DNA from: a virus
Strand: one strand, 5' to 3'
Virus record (IMG/VR): IMGVR_UViG_3300036398_001591
Span: 18,556-82,555 of that record
Length of the DNA: 64,000 nt
Shown: positions 21,239-29,323 of the stretch, one piece after another
Layout: every line of letters starts with the position of its first letter
Position numbering within the stretch: the stretch's first letter is position 1
The notes under the pieces: generated by a model
Seen by the model: the letters and a program-made list of their open reading frames with translations, nothing else
What the model was told of the DNA's origin: nothing
Databases searched by the model: none
Position numbers and translations under genes: made by a program

Positions 21239-21261
21239 CATAATCTCCATTGCAAAATTAC

Positions 21262-21290
21262 ATTATATCACGATATTTTTTCCAAGTCAA
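21262..21290 (-). promoter_or_regulatory. Sigma-70 promoter of the uvsY operon
   Basis: Minus strand TTGACT (21290-21285), 17-base spacer, TATAAT (21267-21262), overlapping the 3' end of the tail-tube-fold gene. It would start a transcript just before uvsY that continues through uvsW, 55, 47 and 46. Confidence 0.8.
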
Positions 21291-21765
21291 ACCAATCGTA
21301 CCTAAAAGTTGCTGTTGCATACATGTGGTCTTCTGCCGACAAAGTGGTATCGAATTCTAAATCACTAAGAGAAAGTGGAAAAATATCATTCAGTTTGATT
21401 CTAAATTTTGGATTGTTTAGATTAGACATTACGGTAAATATAGCCTGCTTAGTACTTTCTTTTCTTCTTGCATAGCTATTATCAACGGAAGATAAATCAC
21501 TCATCCATTTGTAGATGTTTGTCCATGCAGACAGGTCTTCGTTTACCATAAAAGTGATATCAAACGTATTGTATTCTAGCTTTGTACCAGAGTGAAACAA
21601 ATCTATGTTTGGTGTTTGTTGTACAGCCATACCCAAAGAAACACCAGGTATGTTGGCTTTTTGGCAAAAATACATGGTCTGTGATATTTCTGGAAATGTC
21701 ACCACATATTTTGTGGGTTGTAATAAATTTGTTGTACTTGGTGTAGTTATGATAGCTCCACTCAT
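21268..21765 (-). CDS. Tail-tube-fold protein, possibly gp3 tail completion
   Basis: 165 residues. NLLQPTKYVVTFPEI at the N-terminus, CQKANIPGVSLG, and the DITFMVNEDLSAWTNIYKWM segment follow the fold pattern of the gp19 tail-tube family (compare 28753), but it is a distinct paralogue. Its position between the major capsid gene and uvsY is where T4-like cyanophages carry gene 3, the tail-tip completion protein. gp54-like tube initiator is the alternative. Structural role confident, identity not. Confidence 0.65.
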   Translation of the reverse strand: MSGAIITTPSTTNLLQPTKYVVTFPEISQTMYFCQKANIPGVSLGMAVQQTPNIDLFHSGTKLEYNTFDITFMVNEDLSAWTNIYKWMSDLSSVDNSYARRKESTKQAIFTVMSNLNNPKFRIKLNDIFPLSLSDLEFDTTLSAEDHMYATATFRYDWFDLEKIS

Positions 21766-21798
21766 ATTATCTCCTTAATGATCTTAGTATTTAGGAAC

Positions 21799-21829
21799 CA
21801 AAAAAAGAGGAGCATTTCTGCTCCTCTTT
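21799..21829 (-). terminator. Terminator after the tail-tube-fold gene's upstream neighbour (major capsid)
   Basis: Minus strand AAAGAGGAGCA-GAAA-TGCTCCTCTTT followed by TTTTGG: 11-bp stem, GAAA tetraloop and U-run. It stops transcripts of the major capsid gene, whose stop codon is 40 bases upstream. Confidence 0.92.
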
Positions 21830-21834
21830 GAAAC

Positions 21835-21856
21835 GCCAATCTGCGTTGGCTTTTTT
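21835..21856 (+). terminator. Opposite-strand terminator-like hairpin
   Basis: Plus strand GCCAA-TCTGCG-TTGGC followed by TTTTTT. There is no plus-strand gene to end, so it may stop antisense transcription into the capsid gene or form the second half of a bidirectional terminator with 21799-21829. Confidence 0.55.
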
Positions 21857-21868
21857 CCGTAACCGTAA

Positions 21869-23221
21869 TTACATTAAGTTTGCAACACGGAAAATACGGT
21901 AGTACGTATTACGCTTAGAGTACAACTGACCTAAATCAGCGTCTGTACCGGCAGCAAACGGATTTGCAACCATGCCGTAACGAGTCTTGAAACCAATCTT
22001 TGGTTGGAATGTGTACTGGTCAACTGCACGAACCATTTGTAGCGGAACGTATGGGCAGTAGAATAGACCAGCGTCATAAGGAGAAGAACCCTTATAACCG
22101 ATTGTTACCAATTCTTGGTTAGATGTGTAACCGCCGAAGTATGGGTCGATATAAACCTTGATACGGCCGTGTAGCAAACCAGCGAATGTGTTACCAGTGT
22201 CATCAACTTGCAAGTCTGTAGACAATGCAGGAGTGTACTGTAGAACACCAGCCATAGCCATAGCGGAAGCAACGTCAGATGATACGATCATCACGTTGCC
22301 CTTACCTCTACGAGTTTCTTTGGCAATAACGTTAGCGTCACGTTCAACTTGGAAAATCAAACCTTTGAAACGTTCAACAGACCAACGACCGTTAGAGTCT
22401 GTGTCAAGGTCGAAAGTACCAGCAGTTGTTGTACCAAACTGAGCACCGTTTTTAGCAACAGTGTAGATTGTACGGATAACTTCACGGTTGATTTCAGCTA
22501 GAATTTCTGTGGACAGAATGTTAGACAATTCTGTTTCAGCGTCAAGACCGTGGATAGCCTTCAAGTCTTGAGCAAGTTCTAGTGAGTATTCAGCCTTCAA
22601 TGCACGGCTTTGAGCGGTAACAGTAACCTTCTCGATAGAGAAAGCCATTTGACCGAACTGTGTGTTCGCTTCTGAACCCAAGTATTCAGCAGTAGCCGTA
22701 GGCATGCCGATACCAGTTGTGAATGTGTTAGCTGTAGTGAAACCGTTACCAACTGGGTTAGTTAGTGTATCACCAGTAGTGTTGTTTGCGAAACCGAAAC
22801 GGTTAGTGTCGGAGCCAATACCAGAGAACTTGGTGTTGGCTTCGTTGAAGAAGGCTTCTACACCAGACGCTTTGTTATTTTCGCCGTACTTGGCACGCAT
22901 TGCAAAGATCAAGCCTGTTGGGCCTGTCATTGGCTGAACGCCAGCAACATCATAAGCGATCAAGTTAGGTAGCGCACGGCGTACCAAAGAGATCAAGATT
23001 GGATCAAAGTTTTGAATACCAGAACCAGTAGCCATTGATGGGCCGGTGGAAGTAGTTTCGTTAATCATGCCCATTTGAGCACGATCAGACGCCATAGCTT
23101 GAGATTGGTTCTCAAGAACCATAGCTGTAACAGCTTTCTTGTATGGATCCTTAATAGCTTCTAGTTCTGGGTGATCCAGAACAGGTTGCCATTTTTGTTT
23201 TAGTTCTTCAGATAGTAACAT
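21869..23221 (-). CDS. 23: Major capsid protein gp23
   Basis: 450 residues (T4: 521). The N-terminal prohead region ends with INE at 53-55, an I-x-E site of the type cut by the gp21 protease, and the mature protein would start at T56. The HK97-fold body is recognisable from FDPILISLVRRALPNLIAYD and GPTGLIFAMRAKYG. Hexamers of it form the icosahedral and elongated head. A late promoter octamer lies 35 bases upstream and a strong terminator follows. No separate gp24 vertex gene is seen in the window. Confidence 0.96.
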   Translation of the reverse strand: MLLSEELKQKWQPVLDHPELEAIKDPYKKAVTAMVLENQSQAMASDRAQMGMINETTSTGPSMATGSGIQNFDPILISLVRRALPNLIAYDVAGVQPMTGPTGLIFAMRAKYGENNKASGVEAFFNEANTKFSGIGSDTNRFGFANNTTGDTLTNPVGNGFTTANTFTTGIGMPTATAEYLGSEANTQFGQMAFSIEKVTVTAQSRALKAEYSLELAQDLKAIHGLDAETELSNILSTEILAEINREVIRTIYTVAKNGAQFGTTTAGTFDLDTDSNGRWSVERFKGLIFQVERDANVIAKETRRGKGNVMIVSSDVASAMAMAGVLQYTPALSTDLQVDDTGNTFAGLLHGRIKVYIDPYFGGYTSNQELVTIGYKGSSPYDAGLFYCPYVPLQMVRAVDQYTFQPKIGFKTRYGMVANPFAAGTDADLGQLYSKRNTYYRIFRVANLM

Positions 23222-23255
23222 TTAAGTAACTCCTATTTTAAAATTAAATGTGGTA

Positions 23256-23263
23256 TATTTATT
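23256..23263 (-). promoter_or_regulatory. Late promoter of gene 23
   Basis: Minus strand AATAAATA followed by TACC, one base from the T4 late consensus, 35 bases before the gp23 start and overlapping the end of gene 22. Confidence 0.7.
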
Positions 23264-24464
23264 TGGCCACAGATTTTGAGATTGAATTAACAACGGCGTT
23301 GATTAAAGGATCAGCAGATGCGTTTGATGGCTTATCTTCTGGTACTTCTACGCCTTCTTCTAGGGCAGATTTTTCACCAGCCTTAACAGTAGAAGGAGCA
23401 TATGCTTCTTTCAATGTGCTAAGTTTTTCTGTGAAATCTTCCTCAGTCGTGAACTCAACACTCTCTGCGAGTGACTTAAGTTTTTCTACCTGAGTCTGCG
23501 TTAGGCCTTCGCAAACTGCTTGCACAGCCTGTACTTTCTTATGTTCATTGATTTCTTTTTTGAATTCAATAGAACGAGAAATTTCTTCGTTCAATTTGGC
23601 TTCTAGTTCTTCAACTTTGTCGGCCATTTCTTGAACAACATCCACTTTTTCTTCTGGAATGTCAATGTAGTGTTCAGCGAATAGATTCTTTAGACCACCA
23701 ATGAAGTCTTCTACGATTTCAGCACGTAGACCAGATTCGATTGCTAGTTCATTTTCTTTCATCCATTCTTCTACCATGTAATTTAGGTAGTCATCGATTT
23801 TAGCGGCAAAGTCTTCTTTGAGTTCTTCGACTGCTTGTTCGAATTGTTCGTGAAGTTGTGACTCTACTTCTTCCGCAATTTCTTCTACACGTGACATAAC
23901 GGCAGCTTCAAAAATTGTGGTAGCTTTAGAAACAAATTCTTCTGATAGGTCTTCACCTTGAAGCAATGCATCAATGTCTTCTTTTAGACCTTTTTTAGCC
24001 ATCATTTTTTTCATCATGGCTTTGTCTTTCTTTTCATCTTCGTGGCCTTCTTTGTCTTCTGCTTCAGAAACGACTTCGCCGTCTTCTTCTACTTCTTCAT
24101 TCTTTTGGCCACCATAAGATTGGAATGTAGCGTCTTTGTTTTTGTCCATCATTTGTTTACCAGGCTTGCCTTCAGGTGCTTCAACAGAACCTTGTTCAGC
24201 AGGTTGGCCTGACAACTTCTTAGCTGGTTCAGAACCTACTGGAGGTGTAGCACCTGGAGGTGTGGCTGTTGCAACACCTTTAGTAGCATCTGGACCAGAG
24301 TCAGTTGTTTTGGTAACTTCTGTACCAATTTCACCAACGTCTTTTTGGCCTGCAACTACAGATGTAGGCAGTTTAGAAGGACCTTCTGTCCCTTTTTTTG
24401 CTGAAGAAATGCTTTTGTTTAGAATGTCAGCGGCAGCTTCAGATAGATTGAACTTTTTAACCAT
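23259..24464 (-). CDS. 22: Prohead core scaffold gp22
   Basis: 401 residues. The first 150 are Pro/Thr/Gly-rich and low complexity; then a long acidic helical region with many EE and EEL repeats (about 160-330), the character of T4 gp22. It shapes the prohead and is degraded by gp21. It lies between the protease and capsid genes as in T4. Several L-x-E and I-x-E sites suit gp21 cleavage. Confidence 0.9.
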   Translation of the reverse strand: MVKKFNLSEAAADILNKSISSAKKGTEGPSKLPTSVVAGQKDVGEIGTEVTKTTDSGPDATKGVATATPPGATPPVGSEPAKKLSGQPAEQGSVEAPEGKPGKQMMDKNKDATFQSYGGQKNEEVEEDGEVVSEAEDKEGHEDEKKDKAMMKKMMAKKGLKEDIDALLQGEDLSEEFVSKATTIFEAAVMSRVEEIAEEVESQLHEQFEQAVEELKEDFAAKIDDYLNYMVEEWMKENELAIESGLRAEIVEDFIGGLKNLFAEHYIDIPEEKVDVVQEMADKVEELEAKLNEEISRSIEFKKEINEHKKVQAVQAVCEGLTQTQVEKLKSLAESVEFTTEEDFTEKLSTLKEAYAPSTVKAGEKSALEEGVEVPEDKPSNASADPLINAVVNSISKSVAK

Positions 24465-24493
24465 TTAAAACTCTCCTTGGTTTTGTATGTGGA

Positions 24494-24501
24494 TATTTAT
24501 A
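24494..24501 (-). promoter_or_regulatory. Late promoter of gene 22 (exact consensus)
   Basis: Minus strand TATAAATA, a perfect match to the T4 late promoter recognised by gp55, 30 bases upstream of the gp22 ATG. Confidence 0.85.
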
Positions 24502-24504
24502 ATA

Positions 24505-25149
24505 TTACAATTTTTTAAGAAAGGATTCGAAAATTTGTAAACTTACTTGTTCGATTTCTTTACGTGAAGCCTTACGAACTTGTTGTATTGCTTCTTGAAG
24601 ATGAACTTCGGTCCACTTACCATCTACTAACATCCATTCTTTGCCCTCCATAATTCCCTGTACAAATGCACCAGGTGCAGAAGGATCGGCTACAATATCT
24701 GCCGCTGTGGCAAGATAGAAATCGGGCTGCACAACGTTCACACCGTTGACCATTTTTAGAGAACCCATACCACGGGAAGACACACCTAATTGTGCGCCAC
24801 CTTCGATAAGGCTTCTTGCAATGTTACCCATAGGTGTATCAAGTATCTTTGCTTTACCAACCCACTGGTTACCATCTTCACGGAGACCAGTAATCATGTG
24901 AGACACACGATCTAAATTGATTGTTGGAGAATCAGGATGACCTAATTCACCAAAAGCACGATTCTTATTGATATAATCTTCGGTGTATCTGTGAACTTCT
25001 TTACGTAGTGTATTGAATTCGTAGATACGACCGTTTTTGTTTTTCTTTTCGGCAACAAGGAATGGTCCTTCAATATGAAGAACTTTTTTACCATCAGCTT
25101 CTTCCGTAAGATAGCTGACTGTTTCGGTAATTTCTTTAATAAGTTTCAT
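24505..25149 (-). CDS. 21: Prohead protease gp21
   Basis: 214 residues (T4: 212). Catalytic histidine in FGELGHP (H71) and serine in GVSSRGMGS (S124) with LHIEGPFLVAE at the N-terminus mark the T4 gp21 serine protease. It cleaves scaffold and capsid proteins at I/L-x-E sites during maturation. It overlaps the prohead core gene upstream by 4 bases. Confidence 0.95.
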   Translation of the reverse strand: MKLIKEITETVSYLTEEADGKKVLHIEGPFLVAEKKNKNGRIYEFNTLRKEVHRYTEDYINKNRAFGELGHPDSPTINLDRVSHMITGLREDGNQWVGKAKILDTPMGNIARSLIEGGAQLGVSSRGMGSLKMVNGVNVVQPDFYLATAADIVADPSAPGAFVQGIMEGKEWMLVDGKWTEVHLQEAIQQVRKASRKEIEQVSLQIFESFLKKL

Positions 25150-25556
25150 CTTACACCCATTGCCTTTCGTTTTCTTAACGATATTTTTCTTTTTCGTAAG
25201 ATTTGATTTTTCTTACTTCTAAGTTTAATTTTTGCCCTACGTGCCCCCATCTTACGATGACGCCGTTCCTGTGCAGACATTCTTACGACTTTGCCTCCAC
25301 GTATTGTATATCCCGGTACAGTTGAAAATTTCTTTGCCCTCTGTACTTTGCCAGCACGTATACGTACACGTACTAACTTTGTTCTGCCCATTTTTAAGAT
25401 GTTTGCTTCATCCAAGCCTAATTTCTCGGCTTCTTCTACAACTATTCGTTGTTTAATTATTTCTAATTTTTGTTCGAATAGTTCTTTAATTCTTTCGTCT
25501 ATTAACTTTCTGGCTTCATTTAAGTTACCAGAAAGAAAACTATCAACAAGTGACAT
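25146..25556 (-). CDS. Prohead core protein (gp68-like) with an extremely basic tail
   Basis: 136 residues. The N-terminus SFLSGNLNEARKLIDERIKE then FEQKLEIIKQRIV has the helical pattern of T4-type small prohead core proteins. From about residue 55 it becomes strongly basic (RAGKVQRAKKF; RRHRKMGARRAKIKLRSKKN; LRKRKISLRKRKAMGVR). Position between the portal side and gp21 fits gp68. The basic tail could bind DNA or the acidic gp22 core. Exact orthology not established. Confidence 0.7.
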   Translation of the reverse strand: MSLVDSFLSGNLNEARKLIDERIKELFEQKLEIIKQRIVVEEAEKLGLDEANILKMGRTKLVRVRIRAGKVQRAKKFSTVPGYTIRGGKVVRMSAQERRHRKMGARRAKIKLRSKKNQILRKRKISLRKRKAMGVR

Positions 25557-26089
25557 TATGGTCTCAAACCGTAATTGCCGAAGTTGAATGCCGCAGGATC
25601 ATTGAACTGACCACGCTGATAATGTGCATTGTCTTTACGTAGTTCCAAAATAATTGTATAACTATCTCCGTTACCCATGCCTCTTGTTATGATACCAATG
25701 TTACCATTTGAGCCTGCCGCACCTGCTGTTGGATTTGGAATTGTAATCCAATTACCAGCACCATCATACTCACCATTGGCATTCAAATAGAATATAGTAT
25801 TTGATGCTGTTGCAGACCAAAACAATTCTACGTCTGTATTAGCATTACCTGGTGTATCATACCACATTCTATTTACAGCTAACCCGTAATATGGAAGTGT
25901 TGTGTTTGCAGAACCGCCTTGTGAGTTAGCTACAAGGAAACCGTTTGTTGCTAAAGCACCAGATAGTGTGTTAGCTGTAATTCTTGATGTGTTAGATTCT
26001 TGACCGCTACCATCAAATCTAGCTGTCAGTTTAATCACAGCATGTTGTGTGTCATCTTTTAGTACGTTAATTCCATATACGTTTGGCAT
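25556..26089 (-). CDS. Putative virion structural protein
   Basis: 177 residues, beta-rich and Asn/Thr/Gly-rich: HAVIKLTARFDGSGQESNTS, then LPYYGLAVNRMWYDTPGN, and a C-terminal FNDPAAFNFGNYGLRP. Similar proteins occur in T4-like marine phages within the head gene block, so a head decoration or stabilising protein is plausible. The stop overlaps the start of the next gene by one base. No catalytic motif. Confidence 0.65.
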   Translation of the reverse strand: MPNVYGINVLKDDTQHAVIKLTARFDGSGQESNTSRITANTLSGALATNGFLVANSQGGSANTTLPYYGLAVNRMWYDTPGNANTDVELFWSATASNTIFYLNANGEYDGAGNWITIPNPTAGAAGSNGNIGIITRGMGNGDSYTIILELRKDNAHYQRGQFNDPAAFNFGNYGLRP

Positions 26090-26091
26090 TT

Positions 26092-26799
26092 TTAATCCTT
26101 AGAAAACTTTGCGATAGTTTGAAAATGTTTTGCGGAGGCTTCCAACATATCCAACATCTTTGCTTTATTGGCCTCATTAATTTTTTTGTGTAACTCTATC
26201 ATTTGTTTTGCCATTTGAGGAGTTACCTCTGATGTAGAACCGTCTATATGCTCTACAACAATGGATTTTTTACTTTCATTTACCTGTTTAACCTTATCAA
26301 AAACAGTTTCTTCATTAGCCGACCATTGCATATCTTCATATGGAACAGTAACATACTTGTTAATTTTATCCACGTAATAGAGTGCAACCCGTTGACCATT
26401 TGGAAATTGGCGCACAGATTTTCTACGCATAATTAAAACGGCAGGTGGATCCAATTCACGTGATAAGGAATTTTTACCTTCCATAACTGGAGTAGAAGTT
26501 GCCACTAAAGCGGAATTGTTTTTTAACTTAGAGAGAACCGGATCGTGTGCATTTATTTCATGGCCAGCCGCATGTAATCGTTGAACATCATTAAGTTTCT
26601 CCATAATTGGAGCAAGATATTCTGGATGATGTGCATGAAACATAATATGTGCCGCATAATCACCAAGGTCAACAGTACCACGTTTCTGAATATCTAAATG
26701 ATGGTGCAATTCTGTCGGCGACAGTACACCATCTCCATTTTCATCTGGAGAACCGTCTTCTTTAATTTCTCTCTGAAGAAAATCTTTTAGACTTTTCAT
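26092..26799 (-). CDS. Head-region protein with an EF-hand calcium loop
   Basis: 235 residues. Residues 19-30, DENGDGVLSPTE, match the 12-residue EF-hand loop (D1, N3, D5, G6, hydrophobic 8, E12). Then follows a His-rich stretch (HHHLD, HIMFHAHH) and a C-terminal helix. The partner EF-hand that usually pairs is not evident, as in dockerin-like or single-EF proteins. It lies among head-assembly genes downstream of the portal gene, so it is probably a structural or assembly factor. Confidence 0.6.
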   Translation of the reverse strand: MKSLKDFLQREIKEDGSPDENGDGVLSPTELHHHLDIQKRGTVDLGDYAAHIMFHAHHPEYLAPIMEKLNDVQRLHAAGHEINAHDPVLSKLKNNSALVATSTPVMEGKNSLSRELDPPAVLIMRRKSVRQFPNGQRVALYYVDKINKYVTVPYEDMQWSANEETVFDKVKQVNESKKSIVVEHIDGSTSEVTPQMAKQMIELHKKINEANKAKMLDMLEASAKHFQTIAKFSKD

Positions 26800-26975
26800 T
26801 CTTCCGTTTCAGTTTCAGGTTGATGTTGTGCAATTAAATTTTGTGCAATAACTTGTTTTCTTTGCTCAATAGCGGCAAAGATTTTATCATTGATTTCATT
26901 GTATAGTGCATCACGCATCTGTGTTGCGTTATCTGTAAATGCATTGTCAACTACTGCTCTAAGATTATCATTCAT
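26796..26975 (-). CDS. Small prohead core protein (gp67-like)
   Basis: 59 residues from ATG 26975, placed 6 bases after GGAG; an ATG at 26987 is part of that ribosome site. Helical and acidic (MNDNLRAVVDNAFTD, then YNEINDKIFAAIEQRKQV), ending ETETEE. It follows the portal gene exactly where T4 has gene 67, whose product is a small acidic core protein cut by gp21. Assignment by position and composition. Confidence 0.6.
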   Translation of the reverse strand: MNDNLRAVVDNAFTDNATQMRDALYNEINDKIFAAIEQRKQVIAQNLIAQHQPETETEE

Positions 26976-26998
26976 ATTATTCTCCATTAAACATCAAA

Positions 26999-27006
26999 TA
27001 TTTATA
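26999..27006 (-). promoter_or_regulatory. Late promoter of the gene 67-like gene (exact consensus)
   Basis: Minus strand TATAAATA, a perfect T4 late promoter, overlapping the gp20 stop codon and lying 24 bases before the ATG. Confidence 0.85.
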
Positions 27007-28693
27007 ACACTCTCTGAAGCATACGCATCGCAGGTGTATACTCATTATTTAAGCTAAGGTCTCCCCTAGGTGTCTGTGCGTTATCTTGTGGTGATGGATT
27101 TGGAGCAGGTACTGGTGCACCACCTCCGCCGCCACCTGCACCGCCGGCGCCATCTGGATTCATCAACTCTTGTTGGCCTTGCTGTGCAATTTGCATTGGA
27201 TCCATAATTAGACCGGCTGCTTTTTCTTTATCAATTTGTTTCTGCATCTCTTTAATATCATCGTCAGATAGACGTAGAACATTACGTTGAATCCATTCCA
27301 TAGAATAGTATCGACCAACATATGGATCAACTGAACCAAGAAGTGATAGACGTTCACGCACCAATTCTGCTTCTTTAAGTTCGGCAAAATTATTGTCTTT
27401 TATGAAATCATAATAAATATTTTCTTTGAACTCATCGAATTCTTCTGCCGTACAAATACCTTTAAGTACACACTGAACTCTTAGTGCTTGGTCGAAAATT
27501 TCGGAAAACTTTTGACGTTGACGATCTACAAATTTTGAAAATTTAACTTCGTCACGTGATATTTCACCAACACGACCTAGTGAGAATCCAGATTGGTTTG
27601 GATCTAAACGTGAAACTGGAACGTTCAATGATTTGTATAGCTTCTTTTCGAAATACTTTACGTCTTCCAATTCACCAAGGTTTTGACCACCTGGTAATGT
27701 TGTGATTTCGGTACCTTTACCGCCTTCACGGCGAGGTAGCCAGAAATCTTCCATCATAGAAAGATGTTTACGGTCATCACGTACTTCACCGGTCTGTGCA
27801 TCATACACTAACTTGTTTTTGTACTTGACCATGATATCACGGAGATATTGTTCTGCTTTTAATTTAGGTAAATTACCTACGTCAATGTAGAAAATTCTAC
27901 GTTCAGGCGCACGTGAGATACGGTAGATAACCGTTGCATCTTCAATCATGCGGAGTTGGTTAAGTGGTTTAATTGCCTTGTGCAAGTATGATAGAACAAC
28001 TGCACGGCGAGAATCCATTAAACCAGAATTAACGTTAATGATTGCGTCTTTAGCAATACGAACACCAACTGGACCGTAACTGGAAGAAGAACCTGATGTT
28101 ACTTTATCGTTATAGATGTAGTATTCGTTGACCGTTTGTACTACGTCAACTGATGTTCCCGTGTCTTTATCTTTTTTAATTTCACGCACTTTGCGAATCT
28201 TACGTGGATCAATATAACGCAGTGCTTTGATACCTTGTGTTGGGTTTTCTTCGTCTAAAATAACATGATAAAATATTCGTCCATCAACATAGAATCTACG
28301 GAAAGTATCTGTAGCCATGTTTTGGTAATTTAACAATCGTAGAACAATACTGAATTCTTCTTCAATTGCTTTTTTAATTTTTTCAGGTTGTTTCAAATCA
28401 TCCATAATAATACGAATTGATTTTCCATCATCGTTTTGAACGATTGCTTCGTTGATAATATCATCGATAGCCGATTCAATTTCTGGTTGCATTGCCATTT
28501 CACGATAGCGGGAAATCAACTCAACTTCATTTTTCGCAGTACCATCTAAGTCAACATATGTGCCATAATAAGCGGCAGAAGAAATCGTTAAAGCACCGTC
28601 TTCATTAGAAGGCGGCGCAAAGGTTTTCTCCGACTGTTGCTCAACATCAGTCTTTTGCCTGGAGATTTGAAAACCGAAAAGATTTAGTGCCAT
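27002..28693 (-). CDS. 20: Portal protein gp20
   Basis: 563 residues (T4: 524). The N-terminal part has YGTYVDLDGTAKNEVELISR and the portal-typical EIESAIDDIINEAIV; the middle includes DVGNLPKLKAEQYL and MMEDFWLPRREGGKGTEI, strongly conserved in T4-like gp20. The C-terminus is Gly/Pro-rich (GGAGGGGGGAP). The dodecamer forms the DNA entry vertex and initiates head assembly. Confidence 0.96.
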   Translation of the reverse strand: MALNLFGFQISRQKTDVEQQSEKTFAPPSNEDGALTISSAAYYGTYVDLDGTAKNEVELISRYREMAMQPEIESAIDDIINEAIVQNDDGKSIRIIMDDLKQPEKIKKAIEEEFSIVLRLLNYQNMATDTFRRFYVDGRIFYHVILDEENPTQGIKALRYIDPRKIRKVREIKKDKDTGTSVDVVQTVNEYYIYNDKVTSGSSSSYGPVGVRIAKDAIINVNSGLMDSRRAVVLSYLHKAIKPLNQLRMIEDATVIYRISRAPERRIFYIDVGNLPKLKAEQYLRDIMVKYKNKLVYDAQTGEVRDDRKHLSMMEDFWLPRREGGKGTEITTLPGGQNLGELEDVKYFEKKLYKSLNVPVSRLDPNQSGFSLGRVGEISRDEVKFSKFVDRQRQKFSEIFDQALRVQCVLKGICTAEEFDEFKENIYYDFIKDNNFAELKEAELVRERLSLLGSVDPYVGRYYSMEWIQRNVLRLSDDDIKEMQKQIDKEKAAGLIMDPMQIAQQGQQELMNPDGAGGAGGGGGGAPVPAPNPSPQDNAQTPRGDLSLNNEYTPAMRMLQRVL

Positions 28694-28724
28694 ATTAGTT
28701 TAGTTCCAATTCAAATAAACATGA

Positions 28725-28744
28725 GGGGGGAAATTAATCCCCCC
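28725..28744 (-). terminator. G/C-stem hairpin after gene 19
   Basis: Minus strand GGGGGG-ATTAATTT-CCCCCC, then TCATGTTTATTTG. A very stable stem with a poor U-run, 9 bases after the gp19 stop. It may pause polymerase or protect the tail-tube mRNA end more than terminate. Confidence 0.6.
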
Positions 28745-28752
28745 ATATATAA

Positions 28753-29295
28753 TTAAGATGTAGTGTCTGATTCCCACCACTGATATGCTAGGGTTGCTGA
28801 AAATTCTTCGATAGTATCGTTAGAACCCCAATCCAAATCAATAGGCGATAAATCAACAGGGAAAGCACCAACAAATTTGTAAGTCTTCAAAATATTACCA
28901 GACTTATCATATTGGTCTACTTTAGCATCAACAGAATATCCAGAAGGTGAGCCTGCTGCCGCATTACGTAAATTTCCACCATGTGAATTAATACCATTCA
29001 TCCACGATTCGAAAGCCTTACGGACTTTGAAGTTTTCATCATTGATAATTGTGATTGTCCAGTCAGCAAAGTTTCGGTTTCCAACAAACTTTAACTCACG
29101 ACCAAAGTAATAAAGTGGAACAGTACCAACAGTTGAACCTGGCAATTGTGCAGTCTTGCAAAGGAATGTTAGTGCTTGTCCAGAATTTACTGGGTCGTTA
29201 GCAAAAGTTGGGAAAGTCATTGTGACTTGGAACAGATTAGGACGAGCACCATCTCCGATGAGATTTGCACGAAACTCTGTTACGTTAAAAGCCAT
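28753..29295 (-). CDS. 19: Tail tube protein gp19
   Basis: 180 residues (T4: 163). GDGARPNLFQVTMTFP, FLCKTAQLPGSTVG, FVGNRNFADWTITIINDE and the closing DLDWGSNDTIEEFSATLAYQWWE align with T4 gp19. It polymerises into the inner tail tube. A late promoter octamer lies just upstream, overlapping the sheath stop codon, allowing high expression. Confidence 0.96.
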   Translation of the reverse strand: MAFNVTEFRANLIGDGARPNLFQVTMTFPTFANDPVNSGQALTFLCKTAQLPGSTVGTVPLYYFGRELKFVGNRNFADWTITIINDENFKVRKAFESWMNGINSHGGNLRNAAAGSPSGYSVDAKVDQYDKSGNILKTYKFVGAFPVDLSPIDLDWGSNDTIEEFSATLAYQWWESDTTS

Positions 29296-29315
29296 TGTTT
29301 TCTCCTATTTCTTAT

Positions 29316-29323
29316 TATTTATT
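29316..29323 (-). promoter_or_regulatory. Late promoter of gene 19
   Basis: Minus strand AATAAATA followed by ATAAG, one base from consensus, 21 bases upstream of the gp19 ATG and overlapping the gp18 stop. Confidence 0.6.
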
